A stretch of 64,000 nucleotides of DNA from Mycobacterium sp. MBM (GCA_021648845.1 JAKJHY010000002.1:1-64000), one strand, 5' to 3'; positions 31,703-45,164 are shown, numbered from the stretch's first letter. Notes: generated by a model not told the origin, from the sequence alone. Program-made: numbers and translations.

Positions 31703-33877
31703 ATGATGACCCTCGCACCCGCCCGGCCCGCCGCCCGCGCCACCTCCGGGACCGGTCCGGCCCCGGCCGCCGGCACCGGCATGGGCACCCGCACCTCGGG
31801 CTTCTACCGCCACGACCTCGACGGACTCCGCGGGGTCGCGATCGCGCTCGTGGCGATCTTCCACGTCTGGTTCGGTCGCGTCTCGGGCGGCGTCGACGTG
31901 TTCCTCGCACTGTCCGGCTTCTTCTTCGGCGGCCGGCTGCTGCGGGCCGCCATCGACCCGGCCACCGCGCTGCGCCCCCTTCCCGAGGTCATCCGACTGG
32001 TCCGCCGACTGCTGCCGGCGCTGATCGTCGTGCTCGCCGCCGCCGCGGTGCTGACCATCCTGATCCAGCCGGAAACCCGTTGGGAGACATTCGCCGACCA
32101 GAGCCTGGCCAGCCTCGGGTACTACCAGAACTGGGAGCTGGCCAACACCGCGGCGGACTATCTGCGCGCGGGTGAGACGGTCAGCCCGCTGCAGCACATC
32201 TGGTCGATGTCGGTGCAGGGACAGTTCTACATCGCGCTGCTGGCGATCATCTTCACCCTGGCCTATCTGCTGCGCCGACCGCTGGGCAGACATCTGCGCT
32301 GGGTATTCATCGTGCTGCTCAGCGCACTGACCGTGGCTTCCTTCGCCTACGCGATCATCGCGCACAACGCCGATCAGGCCGTCGCCTACTACAACAGCTT
32401 CGCCCGGGCCTGGGAGCTCACGCTCGGCGCCCTGATCGGGGCGCTGGTACCCCATGTGCGGTGGCCCATGTGGCTGCGCACCCTGGTGGCGACCGTCTCG
32501 CTGATCGCCATTCTGGTGTGCGGCTGGCTGATCGACGGGGTGCGCGAATTCCCGGGTCCGTGGACGCTGGTGCCGGTCGGCGCCACCGTGCTGTTCATCC
32601 TGTCGGCGGCCAACCGGGTCGCCGATCCGCACACCGGGGGTCGGCTACCCGCACCCAACCGGCTGCTGGCCACCAAACCGTTCGTCGCGCTGGGCTCGAT
32701 GGCCTACTCGCTGTATCTGTGGCACTGGCCGCTGCTGATCTTCTGGCTCGCCTACAGCGGCCGCGACCACGCCGGGTTCACCGACGGAGCGATCGTGCTC
32801 CTGGTCAGCGGTGTGCTCGCCTGGCTGACGACCCGCTACGTGGAGACCCCGCTGCGCTACCGCGCGCCGGCCCAGCGACCCACCGGGGTCCCGTGGCGCA
32901 CCCGATTGCGCCGGCCCACCATCGTCCTCGGCTCGGTGGTGACCCTGTTGGGCGTCACGCTCACCGCGACATCGTTCACCTGGCGCGAGCACGTCACCGT
33001 CGAGCGGGCCAGTGGTAAAGAGCTGGCCGGGCTGTCCGCCCGCGACTATCCCGGAGCGCGCGCCCTGCTCAACAACGCCAAGGTGCCCAAACTGCCGATG
33101 CGGCCCACCGTGTTGGAAGCCAAGGACGACATCCCGGAGTCCACCAATGCCGGGTGCATCAGCGATTTCGACAATGTCGACGTCATCAACTGCACCTACG
33201 GGGATAAGGACGCCCAGCGCACCATTGCCCTGGCCGGTGGCTCACACGCCGAACACTGGATCACCGCGTTGGATCTGCTCGGCCGGATGCATGGTTTCAA
33301 GGTGGTCACCTATCTGAAGATGGGTTGCCCACTGACCACCGAGGAAAAGCCGCTCGTGATGGGCGATAACCGCCCCTACCCCAAGTGCCGGCAATGGAAC
33401 AGCGTGGTAATGCCGAAGCTGATCGCGGACAAGCCCGACTATGTGTTCACCACCTCCACTCGGCCGTGGAACATCAAACCCGGCGATGTCATGCCGAGCT
33501 CGTATCTGGGTATCTGGCAACAGTTCTCGGATGCCGGCATCGACGTGCTCGCGATGCGCGACACGCCATGGCTGGTACGCAACCACAAACCGTACTTCCC
33601 CGCCGACTGTCTGGCCGCCGGGGGCGACGCCATCTCCTGCGGCATCAAACGCTCTCAGGTACTGTCCGACGACAACCCGACGTTGAACTATCTGCAACGG
33701 TTTCCGAACCTGAAGCCGCTCGACATGACCGATGCGGTGTGCCGACCGGACTTTTGTCGAGTAGTGGAGGGAAATGTGCTGATCTATCACGATTCTCACC
33801 ATCTATCGACGACGTACGTGCGCACCATGACCAACGAATTGGGCCGACAGCTCGCCGCCGCCACCGGCTGGTGGTGA
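31703..33877 (+). CDS. Membrane acyltransferase with C-terminal SGNH domain (OafA-like)
   Basis: 724 residues, acyltransferase-3 membrane domain (about 35-400) followed by a SGNH hydrolase-like domain (about 480-720). Visible: DLDGLRGVAIALVAIFHV with the catalytic-type His, GVDVFLALSGFFFGG, QHIWSMSVQGQFY, then the SGNH blocks GGSHAEHW (block I) and DSHHLSTTYVRT (last block). Such proteins acylate surface polysaccharides or glycolipids. The ATG pair at 31703/31706 makes the exact start uncertain. Position next to treX matches Rv1565c. Its TGA is followed at once by treX. Confidence 0.9.
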   Translation: MMTLAPARPAARATSGTGPAPAAGTGMGTRTSGFYRHDLDGLRGVAIALVAIFHVWFGRVSGGVDVFLALSGFFFGGRLLRAAIDPATALRPLPEVIRLVRRLLPALIVVLAAAAVLTILIQPETRWETFADQSLASLGYYQNWELANTAADYLRAGETVSPLQHIWSMSVQGQFYIALLAIIFTLAYLLRRPLGRHLRWVFIVLLSALTVASFAYAIIAHNADQAVAYYNSFARAWELTLGALIGALVPHVRWPMWLRTLVATVSLIAILVCGWLIDGVREFPGPWTLVPVGATVLFILSAANRVADPHTGGRLPAPNRLLATKPFVALGSMAYSLYLWHWPLLIFWLAYSGRDHAGFTDGAIVLLVSGVLAWLTTRYVETPLRYRAPAQRPTGVPWRTRLRRPTIVLGSVVTLLGVTLTATSFTWREHVTVERASGKELAGLSARDYPGARALLNNAKVPKLPMRPTVLEAKDDIPESTNAGCISDFDNVDVINCTYGDKDAQRTIALAGGSHAEHWITALDLLGRMHGFKVVTYLKMGCPLTTEEKPLVMGDNRPYPKCRQWNSVVMPKLIADKPDYVFTTSTRPWNIKPGDVMPSSYLGIWQQFSDAGIDVLAMRDTPWLVRNHKPYFPADCLAAGGDAISCGIKRSQVLSDDNPTLNYLQRFPNLKPLDMTDAVCRPDFCRVVEGNVLIYHDSHHLSTTYVRTMTNELGRQLAAATGWW

Positions 33878-33878
33878 C

Positions 33879-36008
<2,130 letters not shown>

Positions 36009-36021
36009 GCGGTAACGGCTG

Positions 36022-38310
36022 ATGGGTGTCCCGATCTCCACGTATCGGCTGCAAATGCGCGGTGATTCGTTCACCTTCTCCGACGCGATCGACCTGCTGG
36101 ACTATCTGGACGACCTCGGTGTCTCCCACCTGTATCTGTCGCCGATCCTGACCGCGGCCACCGGCTCCAGTCACGGCTACGATGTCACCGACCCGACCAC
36201 GGTGTCCGCCGAACTCGGCGGCCCGCAGGGCCTGACCGAGCTGTCCGAGCTGGCCCGAGCCCGCGGGATGGGGTTGATCGTCGACATCGTGCCCAACCAC
36301 GTCGGCGTCGAGGATCCCGCACAGAACGCGTGGTGGTGGGATGTGCTCGCCCATGGGCGCGCGTCGGCGTACAGCACGTATTTCGATATCGACTGGGAGC
36401 TCGACAACGGCCGGATCGTGCTGCCGGTACTGGGATCCGATGACGACATCGCCGAGCTGACCGTGGACGGCGACCTGCTGCGCCTCGGTGATCGGGTCTG
36501 GCCGATCGCCCCCGGGACCGCCTCCGACGGGGCCACCGGCGCCGAGGTGCACGACCGCCAGCACTACAAGTTGATCGGGTGGCGCAACAACCTGTGCGGT
36601 TACCGCCGGTTCTTCTCCATCACCTCGTTGGCCGGACTCCGCCAGGAGGATCCCGCGGTGTTCGAGGCTTCGCACGCCGAGGTGGGCCGCTGGTTCGCCG
36701 AAGAACTGGTCGACGGACTGCGCATCGACCACCCCGACGGGCTGGCGCGCCCCGCCGAGTACACCGGCACGCTGCGTGAGCTGGTCGGTGCGGCAGCCTG
36801 GATCGTCATCGAGAAGATCCTGGCGCCCAACGAGGCACTCGACCCCGCGCTGCCGGTCGACGGCACCACCGGCTACGACGCCCTGCGCGAGATCGGCGGG
36901 CTGTTCCTCGATCCGGCGGGTGAGCCCCGCCTGACCGCCCTCTACGACAGCAGCGGCCATGGTCGCGGCTGCACCGCCGAGCAGGTCTCGGAACTGAAAT
37001 CCACCGCCGCCACCGTCACCCTGGGCAACGAGCTGGCGCGGGTGCGCCGGTCCATCGTCGCCGACACCGGCGCCGACCATCCGTTGCTCCCCGACGCCGT
37101 CACCGCGTTGCTGACCCACGTGCACGTGTACCGCTTCGACTATCTGAACCTGACCACCGTCGGGTCGACCGCCATCGCCGACGCGGTGCGCGCCCGACCC
37201 GAGCTCGCCGAGCCGATGCAGCTGGTGGCCGCGGCCTTGGCCGCCGACGGTGCGGCCGCTGTGCGCATCCAGCAACTGTGCGGTGCGGTGACCGCCAAAT
37301 CGGTCGAGGACTGCCTGTTCTACCGGGACGCCCGGTTGGTCACCCTCAACGAGGTGGGCGGCGAACCCGAGCTGTTCGGGGTGAGCGCCGCCGAGTTCCA
37401 CGAGCGTGCGGCCACCAGGGCACGGCTGTGGCCGCACGCCATGGTGGCGCTGTCCACCCACGACACCAAGCGCAGCGAGGATGTGCGGGCCCGGATCGGC
37501 GTCCTGTCCCAGTTGGCAGACGAGTGGGCCGCGCGCGTCGAACGTTGGTCGGCTATCGTGCTGAGCCCGGACCCGGCCACCACACTGTTCCTGTGGCAGA
37601 ACGTGTTCGGTGTGTGGCCGGTCGATGGCGAGGTGACCGAACCGCTGCGGGCCCGGCTGCACGCCTACGCCGAGAAGGCCATCCGGGAAGCCGGGCTGCA
37701 CACCTCGTGGAACGACCCGGAGCCCGATTTCGAGACGGCGGTGCACGACTGGGTGGACGCCGTCATCGACGGGCCGGTGTCCAAGGAGCTGACCGCCTTG
37801 GTGGCGCGGGTGGACGCGCACGCCCGCAGTGACAGTCTGGGCCAAAAGCTGTTGGCCCTCACCGTGCCCGGTGTCCCGGACATCTACCAGGGCACCGAAC
37901 TGTTCGACGACAGCCTGGTCGATCCGGACAATCGCCGCCCGGTGGACTACGCCGCACGCCGGAGCGCGCTGGCGGCCGGCACGGACCCCAAGATCCGGGT
38001 GGTGGCCGCCGCGCTGCGGCTGCGCAGGGAACTGCCGGACACCTTCCTCGACGGCGGCTACCGCCCCGTGCCGGCCGCCGGCTCCGCGGCCGCGCATCTG
38101 ATCGCATTCCTGCGTGGCGACGATGTCATGGTGGCGGTCTCGCGGTGGACCGTCGCACTCGCCGAGACCGGCTGGGGGGACACCACAGTGACACTGCCCG
38201 AGGGCATCTGGACCGACCGGCTGACCGGGCGCACCCACGCGGGCATCCCCGCGGCGACCGAACTGTTCGCCGAACTGCCGGTGGCCCTGCTGGAGCGCAC
38301 CGATGTCTGA
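36022..38310 (+). CDS. treY: Maltooligosyltrehalose synthase
   Basis: Turns the reducing-end glucose of maltodextrins into an alpha,alpha-1,1 linkage, making maltooligosyl-trehalose. 762 residues, GH13. Motifs: MGVPISTYRLQM at the start, VDIVPNHVGVED, DGLRIDHPDGLARP with the nucleophile Asp, IVIEKIL with the Glu, and ALSTHDTKRSEDVRARI. 13 bp after treX; its last 8 bases overlap treZ. Maltooligosyl-trehalose goes to TreZ. Confidence 0.97.
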   Translation: MGVPISTYRLQMRGDSFTFSDAIDLLDYLDDLGVSHLYLSPILTAATGSSHGYDVTDPTTVSAELGGPQGLTELSELARARGMGLIVDIVPNHVGVEDPAQNAWWWDVLAHGRASAYSTYFDIDWELDNGRIVLPVLGSDDDIAELTVDGDLLRLGDRVWPIAPGTASDGATGAEVHDRQHYKLIGWRNNLCGYRRFFSITSLAGLRQEDPAVFEASHAEVGRWFAEELVDGLRIDHPDGLARPAEYTGTLRELVGAAAWIVIEKILAPNEALDPALPVDGTTGYDALREIGGLFLDPAGEPRLTALYDSSGHGRGCTAEQVSELKSTAATVTLGNELARVRRSIVADTGADHPLLPDAVTALLTHVHVYRFDYLNLTTVGSTAIADAVRARPELAEPMQLVAAALAADGAAAVRIQQLCGAVTAKSVEDCLFYRDARLVTLNEVGGEPELFGVSAAEFHERAATRARLWPHAMVALSTHDTKRSEDVRARIGVLSQLADEWAARVERWSAIVLSPDPATTLFLWQNVFGVWPVDGEVTEPLRARLHAYAEKAIREAGLHTSWNDPEPDFETAVHDWVDAVIDGPVSKELTALVARVDAHARSDSLGQKLLALTVPGVPDIYQGTELFDDSLVDPDNRRPVDYAARRSALAAGTDPKIRVVAAALRLRRELPDTFLDGGYRPVPAAGSAAAHLIAFLRGDDVMVAVSRWTVALAETGWGDTTVTLPEGIWTDRLTGRTHAGIPAATELFAELPVALLERTDV

Positions 38311-40030
38311 GCGAGAGTTCGCGGTGTGGGCGCCGCGCCCGTCGCGAGTCCAACTCGATGTCGACGGTACCCGGCACCCCATGAAGCGCGGTGCCGACGA
38401 CTGGTGGCGGGCCACGGTGCCGGCGAACCCGGACAGCCGGTACGGGTTCGTCCTCGACGACGACGACACCGTGCTGCCCGACCCGCGTTCGGCCCGCCAG
38501 CCCGACGGTGTGCACGCCCGTTCGCAGCTGTGGACGCCGGACGCGCCGCCGCGCCCCTGGCCCGGGCGTTCCGTCGAGGGCGCCACCATCTACGAATTGC
38601 ACGTCGGGACCTTCACCGAGGCGGGCACCTTCGACGCAGCCATCGAAAAGCTGCAGTATCTGGTCGATCTCGGCGTCGACTTCGTCGAACTGATGCCGGT
38701 GAACGCGTTCAGCGGCACCCACGGCTGGGGGTATGACGGCGTGCTCTGGTACGCCGTCCACGAACCCTACGGCGGACCGGACGCCTTGGTGCGCTTCGTC
38801 GACGCCTGCCACGCGCACGGACTGGGTGTGCTGATCGACGCGGTGTTCAACCATCTCGGCCCCTCGGGCAACTACCTGCCCCGTTTCGGGCCGTACCTGT
38901 CGTCGGGTAGCAACCCGTGGGGGGAATCGGTCAATATCGCCGATGCGGGTGCCGATGAGGTGCGCGGCTACATCATCGACTGCGCTCTGCGCTGGATGCG
39001 CGATTTCGGGGCCGACGGGTTACGTCTGGATGCCGTGCATGCGCTGGTCGACACCACCGCCATCCACATCCTGGAGGAACTGAGCACCGAAACGGATTCG
39101 TTGGCAGCCGATTTGGGGCGTCCCCTGTCGCTGATCGCCGAGAGCGACATGAACGATCCGCGGTTGATCACGCCGCGGGAGCGGGGCGGTCTCGGGCTCA
39201 CCGCTCAATGGGATGACGATATCCACCACGCCATCCATACCGCGGTCTCCGGCGAGCGACAGGGCTACTACGGTGATTTCGGCACCATGGAGGTGCTGGC
39301 GCAGACCCTGACCCACGGCTATTTCCACGCGGGCAGCTACTCGTCGTTCCGGGGCCGCAGGCACGGCCGTCCGCTGGACACCGCGGCCATCCCGGCCACC
39401 CGACTGCTGGCCTACACCCTGACCCACGACCAGGTCGGCAACCGCGCCACCGGAGATCGGCCGTCGCAGAACCTGACCGGTGGCCAACTTGCCGTCAAGG
39501 CCGCGTTGGCCCTCGGATCGCCCTATACGGCAATGCTCTTCATGGGCGAGGAGTGGGGATCGAGCAGTCCGTTCCAGTTCTTCACCTCCCATCCGGAACC
39601 GGAGCTGGGGCGTGCCACCGCCGAGGGGCGTAAGGCCGAGTTCGCGGCGCACGGCTGGGATGCCGACGAGATCCCCGACCCGCAGGATCCCGAGACCTTC
39701 ACCCGGTCCAAGTTGAACTGGGCCGAGGTGACCGAGGGCGAGCATGCGCGGCTACTGCAGGTGTATCGGAAGCTGATCGCGCTGCGCCATGACGAACCCG
39801 ACTTCGCCGACCCGTGGCTGGAGCACCTGCGGGTGGACTACGACGAGGACGCGCACTGGATCGTCATGCACCGCGGGGCATTCGCAGTGGTGTGCAATCT
39901 CGGGGCTGCCGCGGTCGGGGTGCCGATCACCGGCCAGGTCGTGCTGGCCTGGGACGAACCGGCCACCGACGGTTCAGCCACGGTCATGCCGGGGCATTCG
40001 TTCGCGGTGCTGCGCACTCAGGTCAGGTAG
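38303..40030 (+). CDS. treZ: Maltooligosyltrehalose trehalohydrolase
   Basis: Releases free trehalose from TreY product. 575 residues, GH13 with an N-terminal CBM48-like domain (AVWAPRPSRVQLDVDG). Core motifs: NAFSGTHGWGYDGVLWYAVHEPYGGP, DAVFNHLGPSGNY, GLRLDAVHAL (nucleophile Asp), IAESDMNDPR (Glu) and THDQVGNRATGDR. The 3' end overlaps the convergent ilvA by 13 bp. Trehalose is a compatible solute and a precursor of trehalose mycolates in mycobacteria. Confidence 0.97.
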   Translation: MSEREFAVWAPRPSRVQLDVDGTRHPMKRGADDWWRATVPANPDSRYGFVLDDDDTVLPDPRSARQPDGVHARSQLWTPDAPPRPWPGRSVEGATIYELHVGTFTEAGTFDAAIEKLQYLVDLGVDFVELMPVNAFSGTHGWGYDGVLWYAVHEPYGGPDALVRFVDACHAHGLGVLIDAVFNHLGPSGNYLPRFGPYLSSGSNPWGESVNIADAGADEVRGYIIDCALRWMRDFGADGLRLDAVHALVDTTAIHILEELSTETDSLAADLGRPLSLIAESDMNDPRLITPRERGGLGLTAQWDDDIHHAIHTAVSGERQGYYGDFGTMEVLAQTLTHGYFHAGSYSSFRGRRHGRPLDTAAIPATRLLAYTLTHDQVGNRATGDRPSQNLTGGQLAVKAALALGSPYTAMLFMGEEWGSSSPFQFFTSHPEPELGRATAEGRKAEFAAHGWDADEIPDPQDPETFTRSKLNWAEVTEGEHARLLQVYRKLIALRHDEPDFADPWLEHLRVDYDEDAHWIVMHRGAFAVVCNLGAAAVGVPITGQVVLAWDEPATDGSATVMPGHSFAVLRTQVR

Positions 40031-41298
40031 CGATAGGTCGGCGAACCCGGTTCCAGCAGTTCGACATGCGCCTCGGATTCGTGCATCCGCGCCAGCAGCC
40101 CGTCCAGATCGGTGGCCGATCCCAGCTCGATACCGACCAGGGCCTCGCCGGTTTCCCGGTTGTTGCGCTTGACGTATTCGAACAAGGTGATGTCATCGTT
40201 GGGCCCGAGCACGGTGTCCAGGAAACCGCGCAGCGCGCCGGGTTCCTGCGGGAAGTCGACCAGGAAGTAGTGCTTGAGCCCGCGGTGTACCAGGGAGCGT
40301 TCCAGGATCTCGCCGTACCGTGAAACATCGTTGTTGCCACCGGAAATGATGCACACCACGGTGGAACCGGGGGCGATATCGGCTTCCATCAGTGCCGCGA
40401 CCGACAGCGCACCCGCCGGTTCGGCGATGATGCCCTCGCTCTGATACAGGTCGAGCATCGCCGAACACACCGCGCCCTCGTCGACCGAGGTGATCGAGAG
40501 CATGTCCCCCGCCGCGGCCAACGCGGCGTGGGTGTGCAGGCCGGCGCGGGCGACCGCGGCTCCGTCGACGAACTGGTCCACATGGTCGAGGGTCACCGGT
40601 TCGCCGGCCGCCAGCGCGGCCATCATCGAGGCGGCGCCCGCGGGCTCGACACCCAGTACCGCCGTGTTCGTGGTGCGCTCGGACAGGTAGGTGGTGATCC
40701 CGGCGATACAGCCGCCACCGCCGACCGGGACGACCACCAGGTCGGGTTCGGCCGGCAACTGCTCGAGCAGTTCGACGGCGATGGTGCCTTGGCCCGCCAT
40801 GGTTCGCGGATCGTCGTACGGCGGCACCAGGGTGGCGCCGGTGCGGGCGACATCAGCCAGCGCCGCCTCGGCGGCCATATCGTAGGTCTTGCCGCCGACG
40901 ATCAGTTCGATGAACTCACCCCCGTGATACCGGATGCGGTCGCGCTTCTGCTTGGGCGTCTTCGCCGGTGCGTAGACCCGCCCGTGCACCCCCATCGATC
41001 GGCAGGCCAGCGCGAAACCCTGGGCGTGGTTGCCCGCCGACGAGCACACCACGCCGGCGGCCAGTTCCTGCGGCGTGAGCTGCATCAGAAGGTTGTAGGC
41101 CCCGCGCAGCTTGTAGGAGCGCACCGCCTGCAGGTCCTCACGCTTGAGGTATACCTGCGCGCCGGTGGCGTGCGACAGCCGGTCGCTGAACTGCAGCGGG
41201 CTCACCGCGACCACCTCGGAGATTCGCGCGGCGGCCTCGTCGATGTCGGCCGCGGTGAGCGGCGCTACCTGGGGACCTCGAATCACGTCTGCGGACAC
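40018..41298 (-). CDS. ilvA: L-threonine dehydratase (biosynthetic)
   Basis: PLP enzyme making 2-oxobutanoate for isoleucine. 426 residues. Lys63 in VRSYKLRGAYNL is the Schiff-base lysine; GGGGCIAGI binds the PLP phosphate. After residue about 330 comes a single ACT-like domain (KHYFLVDFPQEPGALRGFL), shorter than in E. coli IlvA, which has two. The enzyme may thus respond differently to isoleucine. Ends 13 bp inside treZ on the other strand. Confidence 0.96.
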   Translation of the reverse strand: MSADVIRGPQVAPLTAADIDEAAARISEVVAVSPLQFSDRLSHATGAQVYLKREDLQAVRSYKLRGAYNLLMQLTPQELAAGVVCSSAGNHAQGFALACRSMGVHGRVYAPAKTPKQKRDRIRYHGGEFIELIVGGKTYDMAAEAALADVARTGATLVPPYDDPRTMAGQGTIAVELLEQLPAEPDLVVVPVGGGGCIAGITTYLSERTTNTAVLGVEPAGAASMMAALAAGEPVTLDHVDQFVDGAAVARAGLHTHAALAAAGDMLSITSVDEGAVCSAMLDLYQSEGIIAEPAGALSVAALMEADIAPGSTVVCIISGGNNDVSRYGEILERSLVHRGLKHYFLVDFPQEPGALRGFLDTVLGPNDDITLFEYVKRNNRETGEALVGIELGSATDLDGLLARMHESEAHVELLEPGSPTYRYLT

Positions 41299-41401
41299 CG
41301 CTCAATGGTGCCACTACCAGCCCCGGAGACGAAAACGGGTCCAGCAGGACACTCCCAGGTTTCGGTTGCCCGAACTCTTGGTTGAGAGTTATCGTGTACC
41401 C

Positions 41402-41593
41402 GTGACCACGCACACCGAAATCAACGTCGCCGGCGTTCCCTGGCCGGCGTACAAATTGATGGCGCTGCTCATCGGCGCCCTGGTGCTCATCGCGGTCGGG
41501 CTGATCACCACCAGCGTCGGACCCGCGGTACTCACCGCGGCAGCCATCGCGACGCTGGTGTGGGTGGCCGGCGGGATCTCCGCGCGGCGCTAG
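41402..41593 (+). CDS. 63-residue two-helix membrane protein
   Basis: Starts GTG 41402: VTTHTEINVAGVPWPAYKLM, then hydrophobic segments LMALLIGALVLIAVGLI (20-36) and VGPAVLTAAAIATLVWVAG (41-58), ending ISARR. Third positions are G/C-rich as in neighbours. A TATCGT hexamer (41390-41395) lies 6 nt before the GTG, fitting a leaderless transcript, so expression is plausible. Function unknown. It lies between ilvA (divergent) and dnaE1 (convergent, 34 bp). Confidence 0.65.
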   Translation: MTTHTEINVAGVPWPAYKLMALLIGALVLIAVGLITTSVGPAVLTAAAIATLVWVAGGISARR

Positions 41594-41627
41594 CCGACTC
41601 AACCACCGGCCCGGATTCCCGAGGGGG

Positions 41628-44600
41628 TCAGCCGCCCAGGCAGCCGGGGCCCAGCAGCGCCTTGAGGTCGCCCATCAGCGCCGAGGACGGTGTCACCCGC
41701 AGCGACTGGTCGAGTTCCAGCGTCGTGATCCGCTCGCCGCTGATCAACCGCAGATGCACCTGCGAGGTCCCGGGATGGCGGGCCAGCACCTGCTTGAGTG
41801 CGGTCACCTTGTCATGCGTGCATTGCCGGGTGGGCAGGCTGACCGCGACCGGCCGGTCCCCCTGCGCATTCGAGAAATCCGGCACCACAAGGTCATTGGC
41901 GATCAACGAGATGCGGTCGTCACGGATGGCGACCTTCGCGCCGACGATGACCACCGCGTCATCGGCGATATCGGCGCCGAACGCCGTGTAGGTCTGCGGG
42001 AAGAACAGCACCTCGATCCCGCCGGTGAGATCCTCGACCTGCGCCGAGGCCCAGGGCAGCCCGTTCTTGTTGACGCGGCGGTTCACCGAGGCGAGGATGC
42101 CGCCGATGCGGACCTGGGTGTCGTTGGGGATATCGCCCTCCAGAATCGCCGGGATCTGGGTGTCGACCTGGGCAGACAACAGATGGGCCACCCCGTCGAG
42201 CGGGTGACCGGACACATACAGCCCGAGCATCTCGCGCTCCAGAGCGAGCTTGTGCTTGTCCTCCCACTCGCCGTCGGGCACCGGAATGGTGAACACCGAC
42301 TCCATGCCCGACTCGGTGTCCCCGCCGCCGAACAGATCGAACTGGCCGATGGCCTCGGCCTTCTTGGTGCCGAGCACCGAATCCACCGCATCGGCGTGCA
42401 CCAGGAACAGGCCCTTGCGCGGGTGGCCGAGCGAATCGAAGGCCCCGGCCTTGATCAGCGATTCGGTCACCTTCTTGTTGCAGGCGCCGATATCGATCTT
42501 GTTGAGATAATCCGAGAAATCGGTGTACTTACCCTTTTCGTTGCGCGCGTTGATGATCGACTGCACCACATTGGTGCCGACGTTGCGCACACCACCGAGC
42601 CCGTAGCGGATGTCCTGTCCCACCGAGGCGAAGTTGTGCACCGATTCGTTGACATCCGGCGGCAGCACCGTGATGCCGAGCCGACGGCAGTCCGACAGGT
42701 AGATCGCGGCCTTGTCCTTGTCATCGCCGACCGAGGTGAGCAGACCGGCCATGTACTCGGCCTGGAAGTTGGCCTTGAGATAGGCGGTCCAGAACGACAC
42801 CAACCCGTACCCGGCGGCATGGGACTTGTTGAACGCGTATCCGGCGAACGGCAGAATGGTGTCCCACAGCGCCTTGACCGCGGCCTCGGAGAACCCGTTG
42901 GCGGTCATGCCCTCCTTGAAACCCTTGTACTCGGCTTCGAGCACCTCGAGTTTCTTCTTGCCCATGGCTTTCCGCAGCGCATCGGCCTTGCCCATCGTGT
43001 AGCCGGCGACCTTCTGGGCGATGAACATGATCTGCTCTTGGTAGACGATCAGGCCGTAGGTTTCGGCCAGGATCTCCCGGAGCGGCTCCTCGAGCTCCGG
43101 GTGGATCGGCTTGATCGCCTGCCGGCCGTTCTTGCGGTCGGCATAGTCGTTGTGCGCGTTCATGCCCATCGGTCCGGGGCGGTACAGCGCGAGCACCGCG
43201 ACGATATCGTTGAACCCGGTGGGCTGCATGCGGCGCAGCAGGTCACGCATGGGCCCGCCGTCGAGCTGGAAGACGCCCAATGTGTCACCGCGCGACAGCA
43301 ATTCGTAGGTGGCGGGATCATCGAGCGGCAGATGGTCCATGTCCAAGTCCATACCGCGGTTGGCCTTGATGTTCTCCAGGGCGTCACCGATGACGGTGAG
43401 GTTGCGCAGACCAAGGAAGTCCATCTTGAGCAGGCCGATGGCCTCACAGGACGGGTAGTCCCATCCGGTGATGATCGCACCGTCCTGGGGGCGCTTCCAC
43501 AGCGGGATCGCGTCGACCAGTGGCTCGGAGCTCATGATCACCGCACAGGCGTGGACGCCCGCGTTGCGGACCAGACCTTCCAGACCGCGGGCCGTCTCGT
43601 AGATGGTGCGGACATCGGGGTCGGTGTCCAGCAGGGCACGTACCTCGGCGGCCTCCTTGTACCGCTCATGGGTCGGGTCGGTGATCCCCGACAGCGGGAT
43701 GTCCTTGGCCATGATCGGCGGCGGTAGCGCCTTGGTGATGCGATCGGCGATGGCGAAGCCGGGCTGACCGTAGTTGACCCGGGCCGAGTCCTTGAGCGCA
43801 GCCTTGGTCTTGATGGTGCCGAAGGTGATGACCTGCGCGACGCGGTCGTTGCCCCACTTGTCCGACGCGTAGCGCACCATCTCGCCGCGGCGGCGGTCGT
43901 CGAAGTCGATATCGATATCGGGTGCCGACGGCCGTTCCGGGTTCAGGAACCGCTCGAAGAGCAGACCGTGCGGGATCGGGTCGATATTGGTGATGCCCAT
44001 CGCGTAAGCCACCAGTGAACCGGCCGCCGACCCGCGACCCGGCCCCACCCGGATGTTGACCGACCGGGCGTAGTTGATGAGGTCGGCGACGATCAGGAAA
44101 TAGGCCGGGAAACCCTTGTCACAGATGACCTTGATCTCGTAATCGGCACGGTCGAGGTACTCCTGCCCGGGCCCCTGGGGAAACCGGCGGGCCAGCCCCT
44201 GTGCGACCTCGTGGCGCAGCCAGCTCTCCTGGTTGTGCCCCTCGGGCACCGGGAAGACCGGCATCCGGTCCCGGGGTGCCCACACATCGGCGTAGGACTG
44301 CACCCGTTCGGCGATCAGCAGGGTGGAGTCGCAGGCGCCGGGCACCTGGGGGTCCCACAGTGCGCGCATATCGGCGGCCGACTTCAGGTAGTAGCCGTCG
44401 CCGTCGAACTTGAACCGGGCCGGGTCCGACAGTGTCTTACCGGTCTGTACACACAGCAGGGCCTCGTGGCTGTGCGAGGCGTCCCGGGTCACGTAGTGGC
44501 AGTCATTGGTGGCCAGCGGCGGGATACCGAGCTTGCGGCCCACCTCCAGCAGGCCATCGCGGACCCGGCGCTCGATCTCGATACCGTGGTCCATCAGCTC

Positions 44601-45164
44601 GAGGAAGAAGTTGTCCTTACCGAAGATCTCCTGCCATTTGGCGGCCGCCTCCAGCGCCTCCCTGTCATGGCCCAGCCGCAGCCTGGTCTGCACCTCACCC
44701 GACGGGCAGCCCGTCGTCGCGATGATGCCCTCGGCGTGCTCGGCGATCAGCTCGGCGTCCATGCGCGACCATTTGCCGAGCTGCCCCTCGAACGACGCCA
44801 TCGAGGACAGCTTGAACAGGTTGCGCAACCCGGCGGCGTTCTCGGCGACCATGGTCATGTGGGTGTAGGCGCCGCTACCGGAGACGTCATCGCTCTTCTG
44901 GCTGCGGTCACCCCACAGCACCCGCTTGGTGTCGAACCGCGACGCCGGTGCGATGTAGGCCTCGATGCCGATGATCGGCTTGATCCCGGCAGCAGTGGCG
45001 ACGTTGTAGAACTCGCTGGCCCCGAACATGTTTCCGTGGTCGGTCATGCCGATCGCCGGCATGTCCAAGCGTTGCGCCTCGGCCACCATGGGTTTGACCT
45101 TCGCGGCACCGTCCAGCATCGAGTATTCGGTGTGGTTGTGCAGATGCACGAAGGAGTCGCTCAT
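41628..45164 (-). CDS. dnaE1: DNA polymerase III alpha subunit DnaE1
   Basis: Main replicative polymerase. 1178 residues. N-terminal PHP domain begins [15 protein letters not shown] with the metal histidines His7, His9 and His11; in mycobacteria this domain is the proofreading exonuclease, and its ligands look intact ([14 protein letters not shown]). Polymerase catalytic aspartates lie near residue 415 in [15 protein letters not shown]. The later part carries tandem helix-hairpin-helix and OB-fold regions ([13 protein letters not shown]) and a C terminus GPGCLGG. Stands alone, divergent from an ABC exporter operon. Confidence 0.98.
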   Translation of the reverse strand: MSDSFVHLHNHTEYSMLDGAAKVKPMVAEAQRLDMPAIGMTDHGNMFGASEFYNVATAAGIKPIIGIEAYIAPASRFDTKRVLWGDRSQKSDDVSGSGAYTHMTMVAENAAGLRNLFKLSSMASFEGQLGKWSRMDAELIAEHAEGIIATTGCPSGEVQTRLRLGHDREALEAAAKWQEIFGKDNFFLELMDHGIEIERRVRDGLLEVGRKLGIPPLATNDCHYVTRDASHSHEALLCVQTGKTLSDPARFKFDGDGYYLKSAADMRALWDPQVPGACDSTLLIAERVQSYADVWAPRDRMPVFPVPEGHNQESWLRHEVAQGLARRFPQGPGQEYLDRADYEIKVICDKGFPAYFLIVADLINYARSVNIRVGPGRGSAAGSLVAYAMGITNIDPIPHGLLFERFLNPERPSAPDIDIDFDDRRRGEMVRYASDKWGNDRVAQVITFGTIKTKAALKDSARVNYGQPGFAIADRITKALPPPIMAKDIPLSGITDPTHERYKEAAEVRALLDTDPDVRTIYETARGLEGLVRNAGVHACAVIMSSEPLVDAIPLWKRPQDGAIITGWDYPSCEAIGLLKMDFLGLRNLTVIGDALENIKANRGMDLDMDHLPLDDPATYELLSRGDTLGVFQLDGGPMRDLLRRMQPTGFNDIVAVLALYRPGPMGMNAHNDYADRKNGRQAIKPIHPELEEPLREILAETYGLIVYQEQIMFIAQKVAGYTMGKADALRKAMGKKKLEVLEAEYKGFKEGMTANGFSEAAVKALWDTILPFAGYAFNKSHAAGYGLVSFWTAYLKANFQAEYMAGLLTSVGDDKDKAAIYLSDCRRLGITVLPPDVNESVHNFASVGQDIRYGLGGVRNVGTNVVQSIINARNEKGKYTDFSDYLNKIDIGACNKKVTESLIKAGAFDSLGHPRKGLFLVHADAVDSVLGTKKAEAIGQFDLFGGGDTESGMESVFTIPVPDGEWEDKHKLALEREMLGLYVSGHPLDGVAHLLSAQVDTQIPAILEGDIPNDTQVRIGGILASVNRRVNKNGLPWASAQVEDLTGGIEVLFFPQTYTAFGADIADDAVVIVGAKVAIRDDRISLIANDLVVPDFSNAQGDRPVAVSLPTRQCTHDKVTALKQVLARHPGTSQVHLRLISGERITTLELDQSLRVTPSSALMGDLKALLGPGCLGG

